Shown: in pieces, positions 8,540 to 17,232 of the stretch
How positions within the stretch are numbered: position 1 is the first letter of the stretch
Layout: every line of letters begins with the position of its first letter
Assembly (NCBI GenBank): GCA_910585345.1
Contig: CAJUDS010000004.1
Coordinates: 62,001-126,000, forward strand
DNA length: 64,000 nt
Source: an uncultured Lachnospiraceae bacterium
GTDB taxonomy: Bacteria > Bacillota > Clostridia > Lachnospirales > Lachnospiraceae
Direction of reading: 5' to 3'
The notes under the pieces: model-generated
The model's database searches: none
The model's input: only the letters and a program-made list of their open reading frames with translations
Told to the model about the DNA's origin: nothing
Program-made: the position numbers and the translations under genes

Positions 8540-8568
8540 AGTATAAGTTGTCCGGAAAAAGAAGTCAA
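8540..8568 (-). promoter_or_regulatory. Sigma-A promoter of the acyltransferase operon
   Basis: On the minus strand TTGACT (8563-8568), 17-bp spacer, TATACT (8540-8545), about 50 bases before the acyltransferase start. Confidence 0.8.
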
Positions 8569-8580
8569 TTCTTCTTTTTT
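8554..8580 (-). terminator. AT-rich terminator-like hairpin after sigG
   Basis: The arms aaaaagaag and cttcttttt pair over nine bases around a six-base loop and end in U residues on the minus strand, 33 bases after the sigG stop. It overlaps the -35 of the following promoter. The stem is weak, being AT-rich. Confidence 0.45.
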
Positions 8581-8612
8581 ACGTTTTCTTTCTGCGGGAA
8601 TCTGATAACCGT

Positions 8613-9392
8613 CTATCCGGCCAAATAATTCCGCATAATTTTGAGGGCATTTTTTTCCAGGCGCGACACCTGTGCCTGGGAGATGCCGATGATCTGCGCC
8701 ACTTCCATCTGGGTCTTACCCTCAAAAAAGCGGAGGGTGATGATTTCATTTTCTCTCTCATTGAGACGCTTCATAGCTTCCCGCAGAGACAAATGCTCCA
8801 CCCATGTCTCTTCTTTATTTTTTTTATCGCTGACCTGATCCATCACATACAGGGTATCGCCGCCGTCCGTATAAACCGGTTCATACAGGCTCATAGGATT
8901 CTGAATGGCATCCAGCGCATATACAATGTCCTCCTTGGATACCCCGATCTCCTCCGCGATCTCCGTAATCGTCGGTTCTTTCAGGTTTCTTTTCGTCAGA
9001 TTTTCCTTGGCGTAAATTGCTTTATAAGCCGTATCTTTCAGCGAACGACTTACCCGGATACTGTTGTTGTCCCGCAGGAAACGGCGGATCTCTCCAATAA
9101 TCATCGGAACTGCATAAGTGGAAAATTTTACATCCAGTTCCGTATTAAAATTATCAATGGCTTTCATCAGTCCGATACAGCCGATCTGAAACAAATCGTC
9201 AGGATTTTCATTGCTGCCGGAAAACCGCTTGATTACGCTTAATACAAGACGCAGGTTGCCCTCCGTATATTCATTTCTGGCTTCCATATCCCCTTCTTTG
9301 ATCCGTTGAAACAGTTTTGCCTTCTGCTCATTGGACAGAGAGGGCAGCTTTGCCGTGTTGACTCCGCAGATTTCTACTTTATTAAGCGCCAT
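8613..9392 (-). CDS. sigG: Late forespore sigma factor G
   Basis: 259 residues. It directs late forespore transcription. Region 2 reads NLRLVLSVIKRF...DDLFQIGCIGLMKAIDNFN, region 2.4 covers FSTYAVPMIIGEIRRFLRD, and the family-specific stretch NSIRVSRSLKDTAY follows. Region 4 ends in TQMEVAQIIGISQAQVSRLEKNAL. The N-terminus MALNKVEICGVNTAKLP is the SigG-type start; SigF proteins lack it. It lies 144 bp after sigE, with a possible forespore promoter in the gap. Confidence 0.96.
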   Translation of the reverse strand: MALNKVEICGVNTAKLPSLSNEQKAKLFQRIKEGDMEARNEYTEGNLRLVLSVIKRFSGSNENPDDLFQIGCIGLMKAIDNFNTELDVKFSTYAVPMIIGEIRRFLRDNNSIRVSRSLKDTAYKAIYAKENLTKRNLKEPTITEIAEEIGVSKEDIVYALDAIQNPMSLYEPVYTDGGDTLYVMDQVSDKKNKEETWVEHLSLREAMKRLNERENEIITLRFFEGKTQMEVAQIIGISQAQVSRLEKNALKIMRNYLAG

Positions 9393-9426
9393 AGCGAGAT
9401 TCCTCCTGGATTAACTTTCTATATAA

Positions 9427-9456
9427 AATGATTCTCACTATGGCGGCTGACTATGC
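9427..9456 (-). promoter_or_regulatory. Possible forespore (sigma-F/G) promoter of sigG
   Basis: On the minus strand GCATA (9452-9456) matches the forespore -35 GYWTA, the spacer is exactly 15 bp, and the -10 GAGAATCATT (9427-9436) matches the sigma-F consensus at about four of seven fixed positions. A CATTTTA (sigma-G-like -10) lies just downstream, at a longer spacing. Position fits the known forespore control of sigG in Bacillus. Confidence 0.35.
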
Positions 9457-9536
9457 GTCTTTTTTGAAATTTGCGGGAATAACTTTTCGTCCCATATTGT
9501 GTCAATCAGACATATTTTTTCCTCTGTCTCTTCCTG

Positions 9537-10277
9537 TTACACTTCCTTTACCATTTCCCGTTTCAGCCTTTTGATAATTTTCTTTTCCAGCCTGGAAATA
9601 TAAGATTGTGAAATACCAAGAAGCGAAGCCACCTCTTTCTGCGTCATTTCCTCGCCGTCCGGCGTGTTCAGCCCAAACCGCAGACTGATAATTTTACGTT
9701 CCCGTTCCGACAATTTATTTACCGCCTTAAACAAAAGCTTACGCTCCACTTCGTTTTCAATATCGCGGTAAATGACGTCCTCGTCCGTGCCAAGGATATC
9801 CGAGAGCAACAGTTCATTTCCGTCCCAGTCTACATTTAAAGGCTCGTCGATGGAGACTTCCACTTTCGCCTTATTGTTTTTGCGCAGGTACATCAATATC
9901 TCGTTTTCGATACATCTGGACGCATAGGTTGCCAGCTTGATATTCTTACCGGGGTTGAAAGTATTAATAGACTTGATCAGTCCGATCGTGCCAATGGAAA
10001 TCAAATCTTCCACACCCACGCCCGTATTATCAAACTTCTTGGCTATGTACACAACAAGGCGTAAGTTATGTTCGATCAGCGTCGCTTTGGCCTCCTGCGC
10101 GTCCTCCGTCCCCAAATCACCGATCACTTCCTCTTCCTGCGTTGCTTCCAGCGGCGGCGGAAGCACTTCTGTACCGCCGATATAATGGATGTCCCCCTGT
10201 CTGCGTGTCAGGAAATTTATGTCTCTGCTAATCATCCGAAACTGTATTTTACCCGGTATCGCCACCTTAAAAACCAT
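9537..10277 (-). CDS. sigE: Mother-cell sigma factor E (pro-sigma-E)
   Basis: 246 residues from the ATG at 10275-10277, chosen for its GGAGGAGG site; an earlier in-frame ATG at 10316 would overlap spoIIGA and lacks one. An N-terminal pro-sequence of about 30 residues precedes HYIGGTEVLPPPL, the conserved block where SpoIIGA cleaves in B. subtilis. Region 2 has DLISIGTIGLIKSINTFNP and ASRCIENEILMYLR; the DEPLNVDWDGNELLLSDILGTD block is SigE-specific; region 4 ends SQSYISRLEKKIIKRLK. It is active in the mother cell after processing. Confidence 0.97.
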   Translation of the reverse strand: MVFKVAIPGKIQFRMISRDINFLTRRQGDIHYIGGTEVLPPPLEATQEEEVIGDLGTEDAQEAKATLIEHNLRLVVYIAKKFDNTGVGVEDLISIGTIGLIKSINTFNPGKNIKLATYASRCIENEILMYLRKNNKAKVEVSIDEPLNVDWDGNELLLSDILGTDEDVIYRDIENEVERKLLFKAVNKLSERERKIISLRFGLNTPDGEEMTQKEVASLLGISQSYISRLEKKIIKRLKREMVKEV

Positions 10278-10312
10278 ATATTTTCCTCCTCCATTTACGA
10301 TAAAATAACGCT

Positions 10313-11122
10313 TCATACGTGCTTCATCAGTGCGGGATGCAATATCATCCTGTATGCCGCCCTGGCTGACAATTTCCCGTCAAACAAACCCACAAACGGC
10401 TTCTCTATCTTTATTTTTTCATTCTCTCCCAAAATGATCAGCTCCGTGATCTGATATCCTTCCAGAATGCCATGTGCTCTGCCAATGCTGTGGAATGGAA
10501 TTGCCCGGAAAATTTCCGGTTTGCCGCCTGCAAAAACAGAGCGTACCGCTTCCCGTTCCACAATGGATACCGGTTTGCCGCTGACTGGTTCATACAGACT
10601 GTTGCCCGTATCAATCAATGCCTGCAGCAGCAGTTCCCTGTCCTGCCATACGATCTTAACAGGCACCAGATTCCTGTTCCTGCCCTCCTGCCATCTGCCG
10701 TACAGGAAATGAATCACCGCGGCTGCAGACATCCCTGTCATACAGATTCCCATTATGCCGATTCCATAAATACGGAAAAACGGAATCTGCACAGTCAGAA
10801 ATTCCAAAACGCCTCCGAAAAGAAATGCGAAACCATACAGGTACACAGCAGCCCGAAAAACCACCGCACGATGCATACCGGGAAAGCTGATTCGAATCAT
10901 ACATATATTGATGAACCCATAGCCTGCCAACAATTTTATCCATACAGGCAGAAACGGCATTACGGTAACGACACAGGCCATTCCCGCCCCAAAAGCTCCC
11001 CCCAGAAACAGTCTTAACGGTGTGGCAGTACACTTAAGAATCTTTCTTATAAGAAACAGCAGCAAGGTATCCATAAAAAAATTCAGCAGAAAGAACGCAT
11101 CAATATACAATTCATATTTCAC
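10313..11122 (-). CDS. spoIIGA: Sporulation sigma-E processing peptidase SpoIIGA
   Basis: 269 residues. The first half has about five membrane segments (starting YIDAFFLLNFFMDTLLLFLI). The cytoplasmic C-terminal half carries the aspartic-protease motif ALIDTGNSLYEP near residue 166, where the DTG Asp is catalytic. SpoIIGA cleaves pro-sigma-E in the septal membrane after a forespore signal. The gene directly precedes sigE and is led by a spoIIG-type promoter. Confidence 0.95.
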   Translation of the reverse strand: MKYELYIDAFFLLNFFMDTLLLFLIRKILKCTATPLRLFLGGAFGAGMACVVTVMPFLPVWIKLLAGYGFINICMIRISFPGMHRAVVFRAAVYLYGFAFLFGGVLEFLTVQIPFFRIYGIGIMGICMTGMSAAAVIHFLYGRWQEGRNRNLVPVKIVWQDRELLLQALIDTGNSLYEPVSGKPVSIVEREAVRSVFAGGKPEIFRAIPFHSIGRAHGILEGYQITELIILGENEKIKIEKPFVGLFDGKLSARAAYRMILHPALMKHV

Positions 11123-11152
11123 TTTTCACCTCCTCCGCTTCCCAATGAATCC

Positions 11153-11219
11153 ATTATAAGAATTCTCCTGTGCATTTTTTGTCAAAATCATACCTGCAAC
11201 AGGGAATATTTACTGACAA
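11153..11219 (-). promoter_or_regulatory. spoIIG-type promoter with Spo0A-box-like sites
   Basis: On the minus strand a consensus TTGACA (11180-11185) and consensus TATAAT (11153-11158) are 21 bp apart, far above the usual 17. B. subtilis spoIIG has the same oddity (22 bp) and needs Spo0A. The plus-strand TTTGTCAAA around 11178-11186 fits the Spo0A box TTTGTCRAA, and a second TTTGTCA reads on the minus strand at 11213-11219. Confidence 0.75.
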
Positions 11220-11262
11220 AAATTACCAAAAATAGCAGGTATCCAAAAAATTTCCTGTATGC

Positions 11263-11298
11263 AAAAAAGCCTGAAAGGAATCTAATTTCCTTTCAGGC
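11263..11298 (-). terminator. Intrinsic terminator after ftsZ
   Basis: A perfect 12-bp stem (11269-11280 with 11287-11298, six-base loop) is followed on the minus strand by a U run encoded by 11263-11268. It closes the cell-division cluster and insulates spoIIGA. Confidence 0.92.
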
Positions 11299-11334
11299 TC
11301 TTCATGCCATTTATAAAATTCAAAATTAATGCTG

Positions 11335-12513
11335 TTATTTCTTCTGCAGGAAGCTGGGAATGCTCAATGTCTTTTCCTCCACACTGCTCTTAATATCCGC
11401 CGGTCTCTTAATGCCGGCCAGCGGCTGTACGTTCACAACAGGCTTCTGTATGGGTACAGGCGCAGGAGACGGTGCAGGCGCAGTGGCTGTCCTGTTCACA
11501 ACAGGCTTCACAGGCTGCGGTTTATAGGTCTGAAAACCGCCCGGCGTAATACGCGGCGTGGCATTGGACTCCAACCCGGTGGCAATCACGGTAATGGTAC
11601 AGGTATCCGCTGCGGACTCATCATACATGGCGCCAAAAATGATATTTACTTCATCTCCCGCCAACCCCTGTACATAATCGGCCGCATCGGCCGCATCGGC
11701 CAGCGTAATATCTCCTGAAACATTGATAATTACATGGGTTGCGCCGGAAATTGTCGTTTCCAGCAGCGGGCTCTCCACCGCCATTTTGACAGCGTCCGCC
11801 GCTTTGTCGTCGCCTTTGCCGTTACCGATACCGATATGCGCGATGCCTTTATCCTTCATAACAGTCTGCACATCGGCAAAGTCCAGATTGATAATCGCAG
11901 GAAGATTGATCAGATCGGTAATTCCCTGGACTGCCTGCTGCAATACTTCATCCGCTTTTTTCAGAGCGTCCGGCATCGTAGTCCGTCTGTCAACGATCTC
12001 CAAAAGTTTGTCATTGGGAATGACTATCAGTGTATCTACATTTTCTTTCAGACGCTCAATACCGTTTACCGCATTGATCATCCTCGCTTTTGCTTCAAAA
12101 CGAAAAGGCTTGGTAACCACTCCGACTGTCAGGATACCCATCTCCTTCGCTATTTTCGCAACGACAGGCGCAGCGCCTGTCCCTGTTCCTCCTCCCATAC
12201 CGCATGTAACAAATACCATATCAGCGCCTTTGATTGCGCCTGTAATCTCTTCTATGTTCTCTTCGGCCGCTTTTTCGCCGATTTCAGGTTTTGCTCCGGC
12301 GCCCAGTCCCTTTGTCAGCTTTTCACCGATCTGCAACAGCTTGGGAGCCTTACAGAGCTGCAATGCCTGCTTGTCCGTGTTTATTCCTATAAACTCAACA
12401 CCGTCTATGTTTTCTTCTATCATTCTATTTACAGCATTATTACCTGCGCCGCCAACCCCGACTACTATAATTTTGGCTGCAGATTCAGCATCGTTCGTCT
12501 TGATTTCTAACAA
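11335..12513 (-). CDS. ftsZ: Cell division protein FtsZ
   Basis: 392 residues. This tubulin-like GTPase polymerises into the division ring. The nucleotide loop GVGGAGNNAVNRM is at residues 18-30, the signature GGGTGTGAAPVVA near residue 105, and the T7 loop NLDFADVQTVM near 208. A Pro/Ala-rich linker (residues about 320-370) and a C-terminal peptide (EEKTLSIPSFLQKK) that should bind FtsA/SepF-type partners follow. The start codon is TTG at 12511-12513, with AAAGGAGG eight bases upstream; no nearer ATG exists. Confidence 0.98.
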   Translation of the reverse strand: MLEIKTNDAESAAKIIVVGVGGAGNNAVNRMIEENIDGVEFIGINTDKQALQLCKAPKLLQIGEKLTKGLGAGAKPEIGEKAAEENIEEITGAIKGADMVFVTCGMGGGTGTGAAPVVAKIAKEMGILTVGVVTKPFRFEAKARMINAVNGIERLKENVDTLIVIPNDKLLEIVDRRTTMPDALKKADEVLQQAVQGITDLINLPAIINLDFADVQTVMKDKGIAHIGIGNGKGDDKAADAVKMAVESPLLETTISGATHVIINVSGDITLADAADAADYVQGLAGDEVNIIFGAMYDESAADTCTITVIATGLESNATPRITPGGFQTYKPQPVKPVVNRTATAPAPSPAPVPIQKPVVNVQPLAGIKRPADIKSSVEEKTLSIPSFLQKK

Positions 12514-12557
12514 AGGTATTTCCTCCTTTATGGCCCCTTTTAAACTCCATATAGTTT

Positions 12558-12586
12558 ATAATATTATTTTTCGTCCAATTAATCAA
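12558..12586 (-). promoter_or_regulatory. Promoter of ftsZ
   Basis: On the minus strand TTGATT (12581-12586), 17-bp spacer, TATTAT (12558-12563), 45 bases before the ftsZ start. This would give ftsZ its own expression besides read-through from the dcw genes. Confidence 0.6.
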
Positions 12587-12624
12587 CTGTTTTTTTACTT
12601 TCTTCCTACTTTTTCATGGTCTGT

Positions 12625-13347
12625 CTACTCCGCATCCACCTCGAACGTAATATTCTGCATTTCTTCCGAATAATTGTCCATACGGAGCAGGCCTTTTTTG
12701 CCGTCCAGTTCCGGCAAAATCGCTTTCAGCCTCATGATTTTCTCTCCAATATTGTCGTTAGAACCAAGACTGATCCTGGCCTTTCCAAAATACAGTGTCT
12801 TATGCATGGATTTGTCAAAATAAATTTTATCCGCCTGAATCTGATATTTATTAAGAAGCTGCGTAATATCAAGAATGTTTTCAAAAATCTCCGGATTATC
12901 CACCGGAAGTTTTTCATACATCACCACATACCCAAAATGCAGCCCTGTCACCTGCGGAATGCCGGCCGTACGCTGATCAGATGTCTCTACAATAATACCG
13001 TCCTTGTCAAAATACATATATCTGCCAAGATACTCGATATAACCTGCCAGAGCCTTCTCATATACGGTAATGCGGATCGTATCCGGCGAGAGGATGTCCA
13101 CATCCATGGTCTGCACAAAGGGGATGTTATCCACCCCTTTGTCCTTATACTTCAGGGCAAGGAACAGCGAATTGTGTCCCAGCCTCCCGGTCATTACCAT
13201 ATCCATCACTTCTTCATTGCTGTAATGTACATTGCCTTCCACATATACGGTTGTCACCTCATAGTACCGCAGCGCCAATGCAAGCAGTACGCCCAGTACC
13301 GCAAGCGCTGCGCCCGTACTCAGAAGTATCACAGTCCTTCTTTTCAT
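12625..13347 (-). CDS. ftsQ: Cell division protein FtsQ/DivIB
   Basis: 240 residues with a short basic cytoplasmic N-terminus, one membrane helix (TVILLSTGAALAVLGVLLALAL) and an outside POTRA domain starting VTTVYVEGNVHYSNEEVMDM. A second FtsQ-type domain follows, with the GYIEYLGRYMYFDKDGIIVE strand typical of the family. It links FtsL/FtsW/PBP into the divisome. Its start overlaps the murA stop by four bases. Confidence 0.93.
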   Translation of the reverse strand: MKRRTVILLSTGAALAVLGVLLALALRYYEVTTVYVEGNVHYSNEEVMDMVMTGRLGHNSLFLALKYKDKGVDNIPFVQTMDVDILSPDTIRITVYEKALAGYIEYLGRYMYFDKDGIIVETSDQRTAGIPQVTGLHFGYVVMYEKLPVDNPEIFENILDITQLLNKYQIQADKIYFDKSMHKTLYFGKARISLGSNDNIGEKIMRLKAILPELDGKKGLLRMDNYSEEMQNITFEVDAE

Positions 13348-14588
13348 ATCCTGCCTCCAAGCCGCCGGATATCACGCTCCAACGCCTCGTACCCTCTGTC
13401 AATAAAATGCCGGTTCGCGATATGCGTTTCCCCATCTGCCGCCAATGCTGCGATGCAGAGCGCCGCACCCCCGCGCAGTTCTTCCGCAGTCACCGCTGCA
13501 CCGTGGATAGTCTGTACGCCCTCTATGACTGCCTGTGTTCCTTCTATGCTGATGTGTGCGCCCATTCTGATAAGCTGCGGCACCACCCGGAAACGATTTT
13601 CGAAAATAGCCTCTTCCACAACGCTCTCTCCCTGCGCAAGGGCAAGCACCGCCAATAGCTGCGACTGCAGATCCGTAGGATATCCGGGATATACCTTCGT
13701 TTTTAAATAGGGCACTGCCGCAGGTCTCTTTGGCGCCGTCAGCGTAATCCCTGTTCCGTCGCATGTATATTCTCCGCCCATCTGCTGAATCACTGACAAC
13801 ACTGCCGTAAGCTGCCCCGCGTCCGCCTCCGTCAGTCTGATCGTTCCTCCGGCGGCCATGCAGCCAAGCAGATAAGTGCCCGCCACAATCCGGTCGGACG
13901 GCACACGGTACGTACAGGTATGGAGCTTTTTCACACCGCGGATGCGGATGACAGCGCCGCCTTCTTCGGTGCAGATCTCTGCGCCTGCACCGGTCAGGAA
14001 TTTACATAATGCTGTAATCTCCGGTTCTCTCGCCGCACCCCGGATCACAGTTTCCCCTTCCGCCAGCGCTGCGGCAAGAATAATATTTTCCGTAGCGCCC
14101 ACACTGGGAAAGGCAAGCGTTATCTCACTGCCGGAAATTCCCTCTGTTTTCGCCGTCAACGTACTGCCTTCCTCTTCCAGCACGACGCCCATTCGTGTAA
14201 ACGCCTCCAGATGCATATTAATCGGGCGTTTCCCGATCACGCATCCGCCCGGATAGCTGATGCTGACCCGTCCCGTCCTGCCCAGAAGAGCCCCCATCAT
14301 AATAACGGAAGAGCGCATCCTCGTCACATATTCTTCCGGCAGGCTGCCGCCGCACAAATGCGACGCATCCACTGTCAGCTTCCCCGCTCTCCACTCTACA
14401 AGACATCCAACGCTTTGCAGCAACCTGACCATACACAGTACATCCGCGATCTTTGGACAATTATACAGTGTAACCGTCCCATCTACCAGCACCGCGGCTG
14501 CCAGAATCGGCAGCACCGCATTTTTAGAACCCTGTATCCGTGTTTCCCCATGTAACGGACAGCCGCCGCAGATATGAATAGAATCCAC
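13344..14588 (-). CDS. murA: UDP-N-acetylglucosamine 1-carboxyvinyltransferase
   Basis: 414 residues, full length. It transfers enolpyruvate from PEP to UDP-GlcNAc, the first committed peptidoglycan step and the target of fosfomycin. The N-terminal GSKNAVLPILAA carries the conserved Lys, and the active-site loop SYPGGCVIGKRPINMHL keeps the Cys that fosfomycin modifies. The GATENIILAA, YPGYPTDLQSQ and ENRFRVVPQL blocks are intact. The start is GTG at 14588 with an AAGGTGA site. In many relatives murG lies between ftsW and murA; it is absent here. Confidence 0.96.
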   Translation of the reverse strand: MDSIHICGGCPLHGETRIQGSKNAVLPILAAAVLVDGTVTLYNCPKIADVLCMVRLLQSVGCLVEWRAGKLTVDASHLCGGSLPEEYVTRMRSSVIMMGALLGRTGRVSISYPGGCVIGKRPINMHLEAFTRMGVVLEEEGSTLTAKTEGISGSEITLAFPSVGATENIILAAALAEGETVIRGAAREPEITALCKFLTGAGAEICTEEGGAVIRIRGVKKLHTCTYRVPSDRIVAGTYLLGCMAAGGTIRLTEADAGQLTAVLSVIQQMGGEYTCDGTGITLTAPKRPAAVPYLKTKVYPGYPTDLQSQLLAVLALAQGESVVEEAIFENRFRVVPQLIRMGAHISIEGTQAVIEGVQTIHGAAVTAEELRGGAALCIAALAADGETHIANRHFIDRGYEALERDIRRLGGRI

Positions 14589-14684
14589 TGATTCACCTTC
14601 CCTACCCTGATGAAAAATGACCTATTCTATCTTATGACGGACCGCAGTTTATGTATCTTGTCATATCCGGAAACCGTCTGTCCT

Positions 14685-15851
14685 TTACACCTCCTTCAGA
14701 CGGATGGAATGCGACACGCTCAGTACCAAACCGATTTCCACCAGCAAAAACAAAACCGAAGAACCGCCGTAACTGATAAACGGCAGTGAAATTCCCGTGT
14801 TGGGAATCGTGTTGGTCACTACGGCAATATTTAAAATAACCTGTATGGCAATGTGACCCATTACGCCTACGACAAGAAGAGCGCCGAACAGGTCGGGCGC
14901 ATTGTTGGCGACAATCATAAAACGCCAGATCAAGAGCAAAAACAGAAGAATAATGGCAATCGCCCCAAACAGTCCCAATTCTTCGCAAATGATCGAAAAT
15001 ATCATATCATTCTGCGCTTCCGGAATAAACCCCAGCTTCTGCATACTCTGCCCCAGCCCCTTGCCAAAAATACCGCCGGAACCGATGGCATAAAGCGCCT
15101 GCAGCGTCTGAAAACCCTTCCCGCTGGCATATGCCTCCGGATCCAGCCATGCAAGAATACGCTCCCCGCGGAAATCCAGATTCTCCGCAGACGCCATATG
15201 TACAATGGTATATACGATCGCCGCCGCCACGCCCGCTCCTGCCGCACCGGTCAGAATGAATTTTTTATAATCCGGACTGGAAACAAAGAGCATCAGCGCT
15301 GCAATCCCAAAAATGATAATAGCCGAACTCAGGTTATCCGTAATTTTCCAGATCATCAGACTGATCGGCAAGGGTACCATCAGCACAGTGGCGAACCCTT
15401 TCATGCTCCGTATACTCTTTCCCATCCTGCATACCATGCTGGCAAGAAACAATATCATACACAGTTTCGCCACCTCAGCCGGCTGCAGACGCAGACCGAT
15501 ACCAATATCCAGCCATCTCCTCGCCCCCTTTACTTTTACGCCAAGCGGAGTCAACACAAGGCAGATCAATACCGCCGATACAAGATAACCGGGAACGGCA
15601 AATTTCTCCCAGAAATGATACGGGATATTCGCCGTTACAATCATCGCCGCGATTCCAAGGGCTGCAGACACCGCCTGTTTTTTCAGATAATAAGCGGCAT
15701 CGCCGTAATCTTTGCTTGCCTCATAGGAGCTTGTGGAATAAATCATGATCATCCCGAATCCCAGCAGGAACAATACGATAAAAAGCAGACTGTAGTCAAA
15801 ATAATGCTCTGCCTTATTTCTTCTCCTCCCAGTGAATCTATCCAAACTCAA
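14685..15851 (-). CDS. ftsW: SEDS peptidoglycan polymerase FtsW
   Basis: 388 residues and ten hydrophobic segments. The SEDS pattern is clear: GARRWLDIGIGLRLQPAEVAKL, the large outside loop with RILAWLDPEAYASGKGFQTLQALYAIGSGG, and the C-terminal GISLPFISYGGSSVLFLL. It polymerises glycan strands at the septum with a class B PBP. Start overlaps the murD stop by four bases; the downstream gap to murA is 96 bp. Confidence 0.95.
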   Translation of the reverse strand: MSLDRFTGRRRNKAEHYFDYSLLFIVLFLLGFGMIMIYSTSSYEASKDYGDAAYYLKKQAVSAALGIAAMIVTANIPYHFWEKFAVPGYLVSAVLICLVLTPLGVKVKGARRWLDIGIGLRLQPAEVAKLCMILFLASMVCRMGKSIRSMKGFATVLMVPLPISLMIWKITDNLSSAIIIFGIAALMLFVSSPDYKKFILTGAAGAGVAAAIVYTIVHMASAENLDFRGERILAWLDPEAYASGKGFQTLQALYAIGSGGIFGKGLGQSMQKLGFIPEAQNDMIFSIICEELGLFGAIAIILLFLLLIWRFMIVANNAPDLFGALLVVGVMGHIAIQVILNIAVVTNTIPNTGISLPFISYGGSSVLFLLVEIGLVLSVSHSIRLKEV

Positions 15852-17209
15852 TCCTCCAGATCATACACTAATTCTTTAAATATATTTCCTCTGATTTCAT
15901 AATTGGGAAACATGCCCCAGCTTGCACAGGCCGGAGAAAGAAGCACCGCATCGCCTTCCTGCGCCTTTCCTGCGCATACGGCGACTGCCTCTTCCAGGCT
16001 GTCGGCCATGGTAATATTGGTAAACCCATGCTTTACGGCACATTCCGCAATCTTCTCTTTCGTCTGTCCCAGAAGCACAAGCCACTTTACTTTACTGCCA
16101 AAGGCTTCAATCCACTCGTCATACTCGCTTCCCTTATCATATCCGCCGCCAATCAGCACGGTAGGCCGGTTCATAGCCCGGATCCCCCGGATAGCCGCAT
16201 CCGGGTTGGTTCCCTTAGAGTCGTTATAATATTCCACGCCCTTTTTTGTCGCCACATATTCAATTCTGTGCTCTACGGCCCTGAAGTCCTTTACTGACTT
16301 TCTGATCTGTTCCAGCGGCACTCCCATGCTGTAAGTGAGTGCAATCGCCGCCATTACATTCTCCACATTGTGGATGCCCAGCAGCTTCATCTCATGGACA
16401 GTAAGCACTCTGACAGGTTCCCCGCCATCGGCAAGGCAGATCGCATCACCGTCCAGATAAATCCCTTTTTCCAACTTCCTTTGCGAGGAAAAATAGAACG
16501 GCTGCGCACGTACCCGCTCTCCGATTGCTCTCGTATAAGCATCCTCATAATTTAAAACGCAGCGGCTGTTTTCGTCCTGATTTCTGGCAATGGACTCTTT
16601 GATGGCTGCATAATTTTCCATTGTATGATGCCTGTTCAGATGATCCGGCGTAATATTCAGGATCGCCGAGACGTCCGGCCGGAACGTATGGACCGTCTCC
16701 AGTTGAAAACTGCTGATCTCCGCCACTGTCACCGATTTTTCTGTCGTTTGATCCGCTTCCAGCGTATAGGGATTCCCGATATTCCCTACGACAAACACGC
16801 TGTCCGTATAATCCCGCATGATCTGCCCGGTCAACGCGGTAGTCGTCGTTTTGCCGTTTGTACCGGTAATGGCAATCAGTTTTCCTTTTGCCTGACGGTA
16901 AGCCAGCTCTATTTCTCCCCATACCGGAATATTTCTGCTGCGGAAGGCCTGTATAAACGCCGTATCTGTCGGCACGCCCGGACTGACAATGACAAGCTGC
17001 GCTTTATTTTCCGCCTCTTCCGGAAGCAGTCCCGTATAAATCTCCACTTCCATCTCTTTTGGCAGTTTTTCTCTGATGTCCTCCACGGTCAGCCTGTCAT
17101 TACCGTCAAAGAGAACGACATGCGATCCAGCTTTGGAAAGAAGCCGCGCCGCACCTACGCCACTGATGCCCGAGCCAATGACAAGCACATTTTTCTGTTT
17201 CAAATCCAT
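15848..17209 (-). CDS. murD: UDP-N-acetylmuramoylalanine--D-glutamate ligase
   Basis: 453 residues from ATG 17207-17209, which has AAGGAGATG before it and starts MDLKQKNVLVIGSGISG; a longer frame of 36 extra residues runs into mraY and is not family-like. The Rossmann-type N-domain is followed by the ATP loop GTNGKTTTTALTG, the middle-domain DHLNRH motif, and the C-domain EYYNDSKGTNPDAA. It adds D-Glu to UDP-MurNAc-L-Ala in the cytoplasm. Coupled to ftsW. Confidence 0.97.
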   Translation of the reverse strand: MDLKQKNVLVIGSGISGVGAARLLSKAGSHVVLFDGNDRLTVEDIREKLPKEMEVEIYTGLLPEEAENKAQLVIVSPGVPTDTAFIQAFRSRNIPVWGEIELAYRQAKGKLIAITGTNGKTTTTALTGQIMRDYTDSVFVVGNIGNPYTLEADQTTEKSVTVAEISSFQLETVHTFRPDVSAILNITPDHLNRHHTMENYAAIKESIARNQDENSRCVLNYEDAYTRAIGERVRAQPFYFSSQRKLEKGIYLDGDAICLADGGEPVRVLTVHEMKLLGIHNVENVMAAIALTYSMGVPLEQIRKSVKDFRAVEHRIEYVATKKGVEYYNDSKGTNPDAAIRGIRAMNRPTVLIGGGYDKGSEYDEWIEAFGSKVKWLVLLGQTKEKIAECAVKHGFTNITMADSLEEAVAVCAGKAQEGDAVLLSPACASWGMFPNYEIRGNIFKELVYDLED

Positions 17210-17232
17210 ACCTACATCTCCTTTGTGCCCTA

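Noticed and set aside
12616..13710. Plus-strand open frames across the ftsQ and murA region
   Set aside because: Long but antisense to well-recognised genes, without ribosome-binding sites or family likeness.
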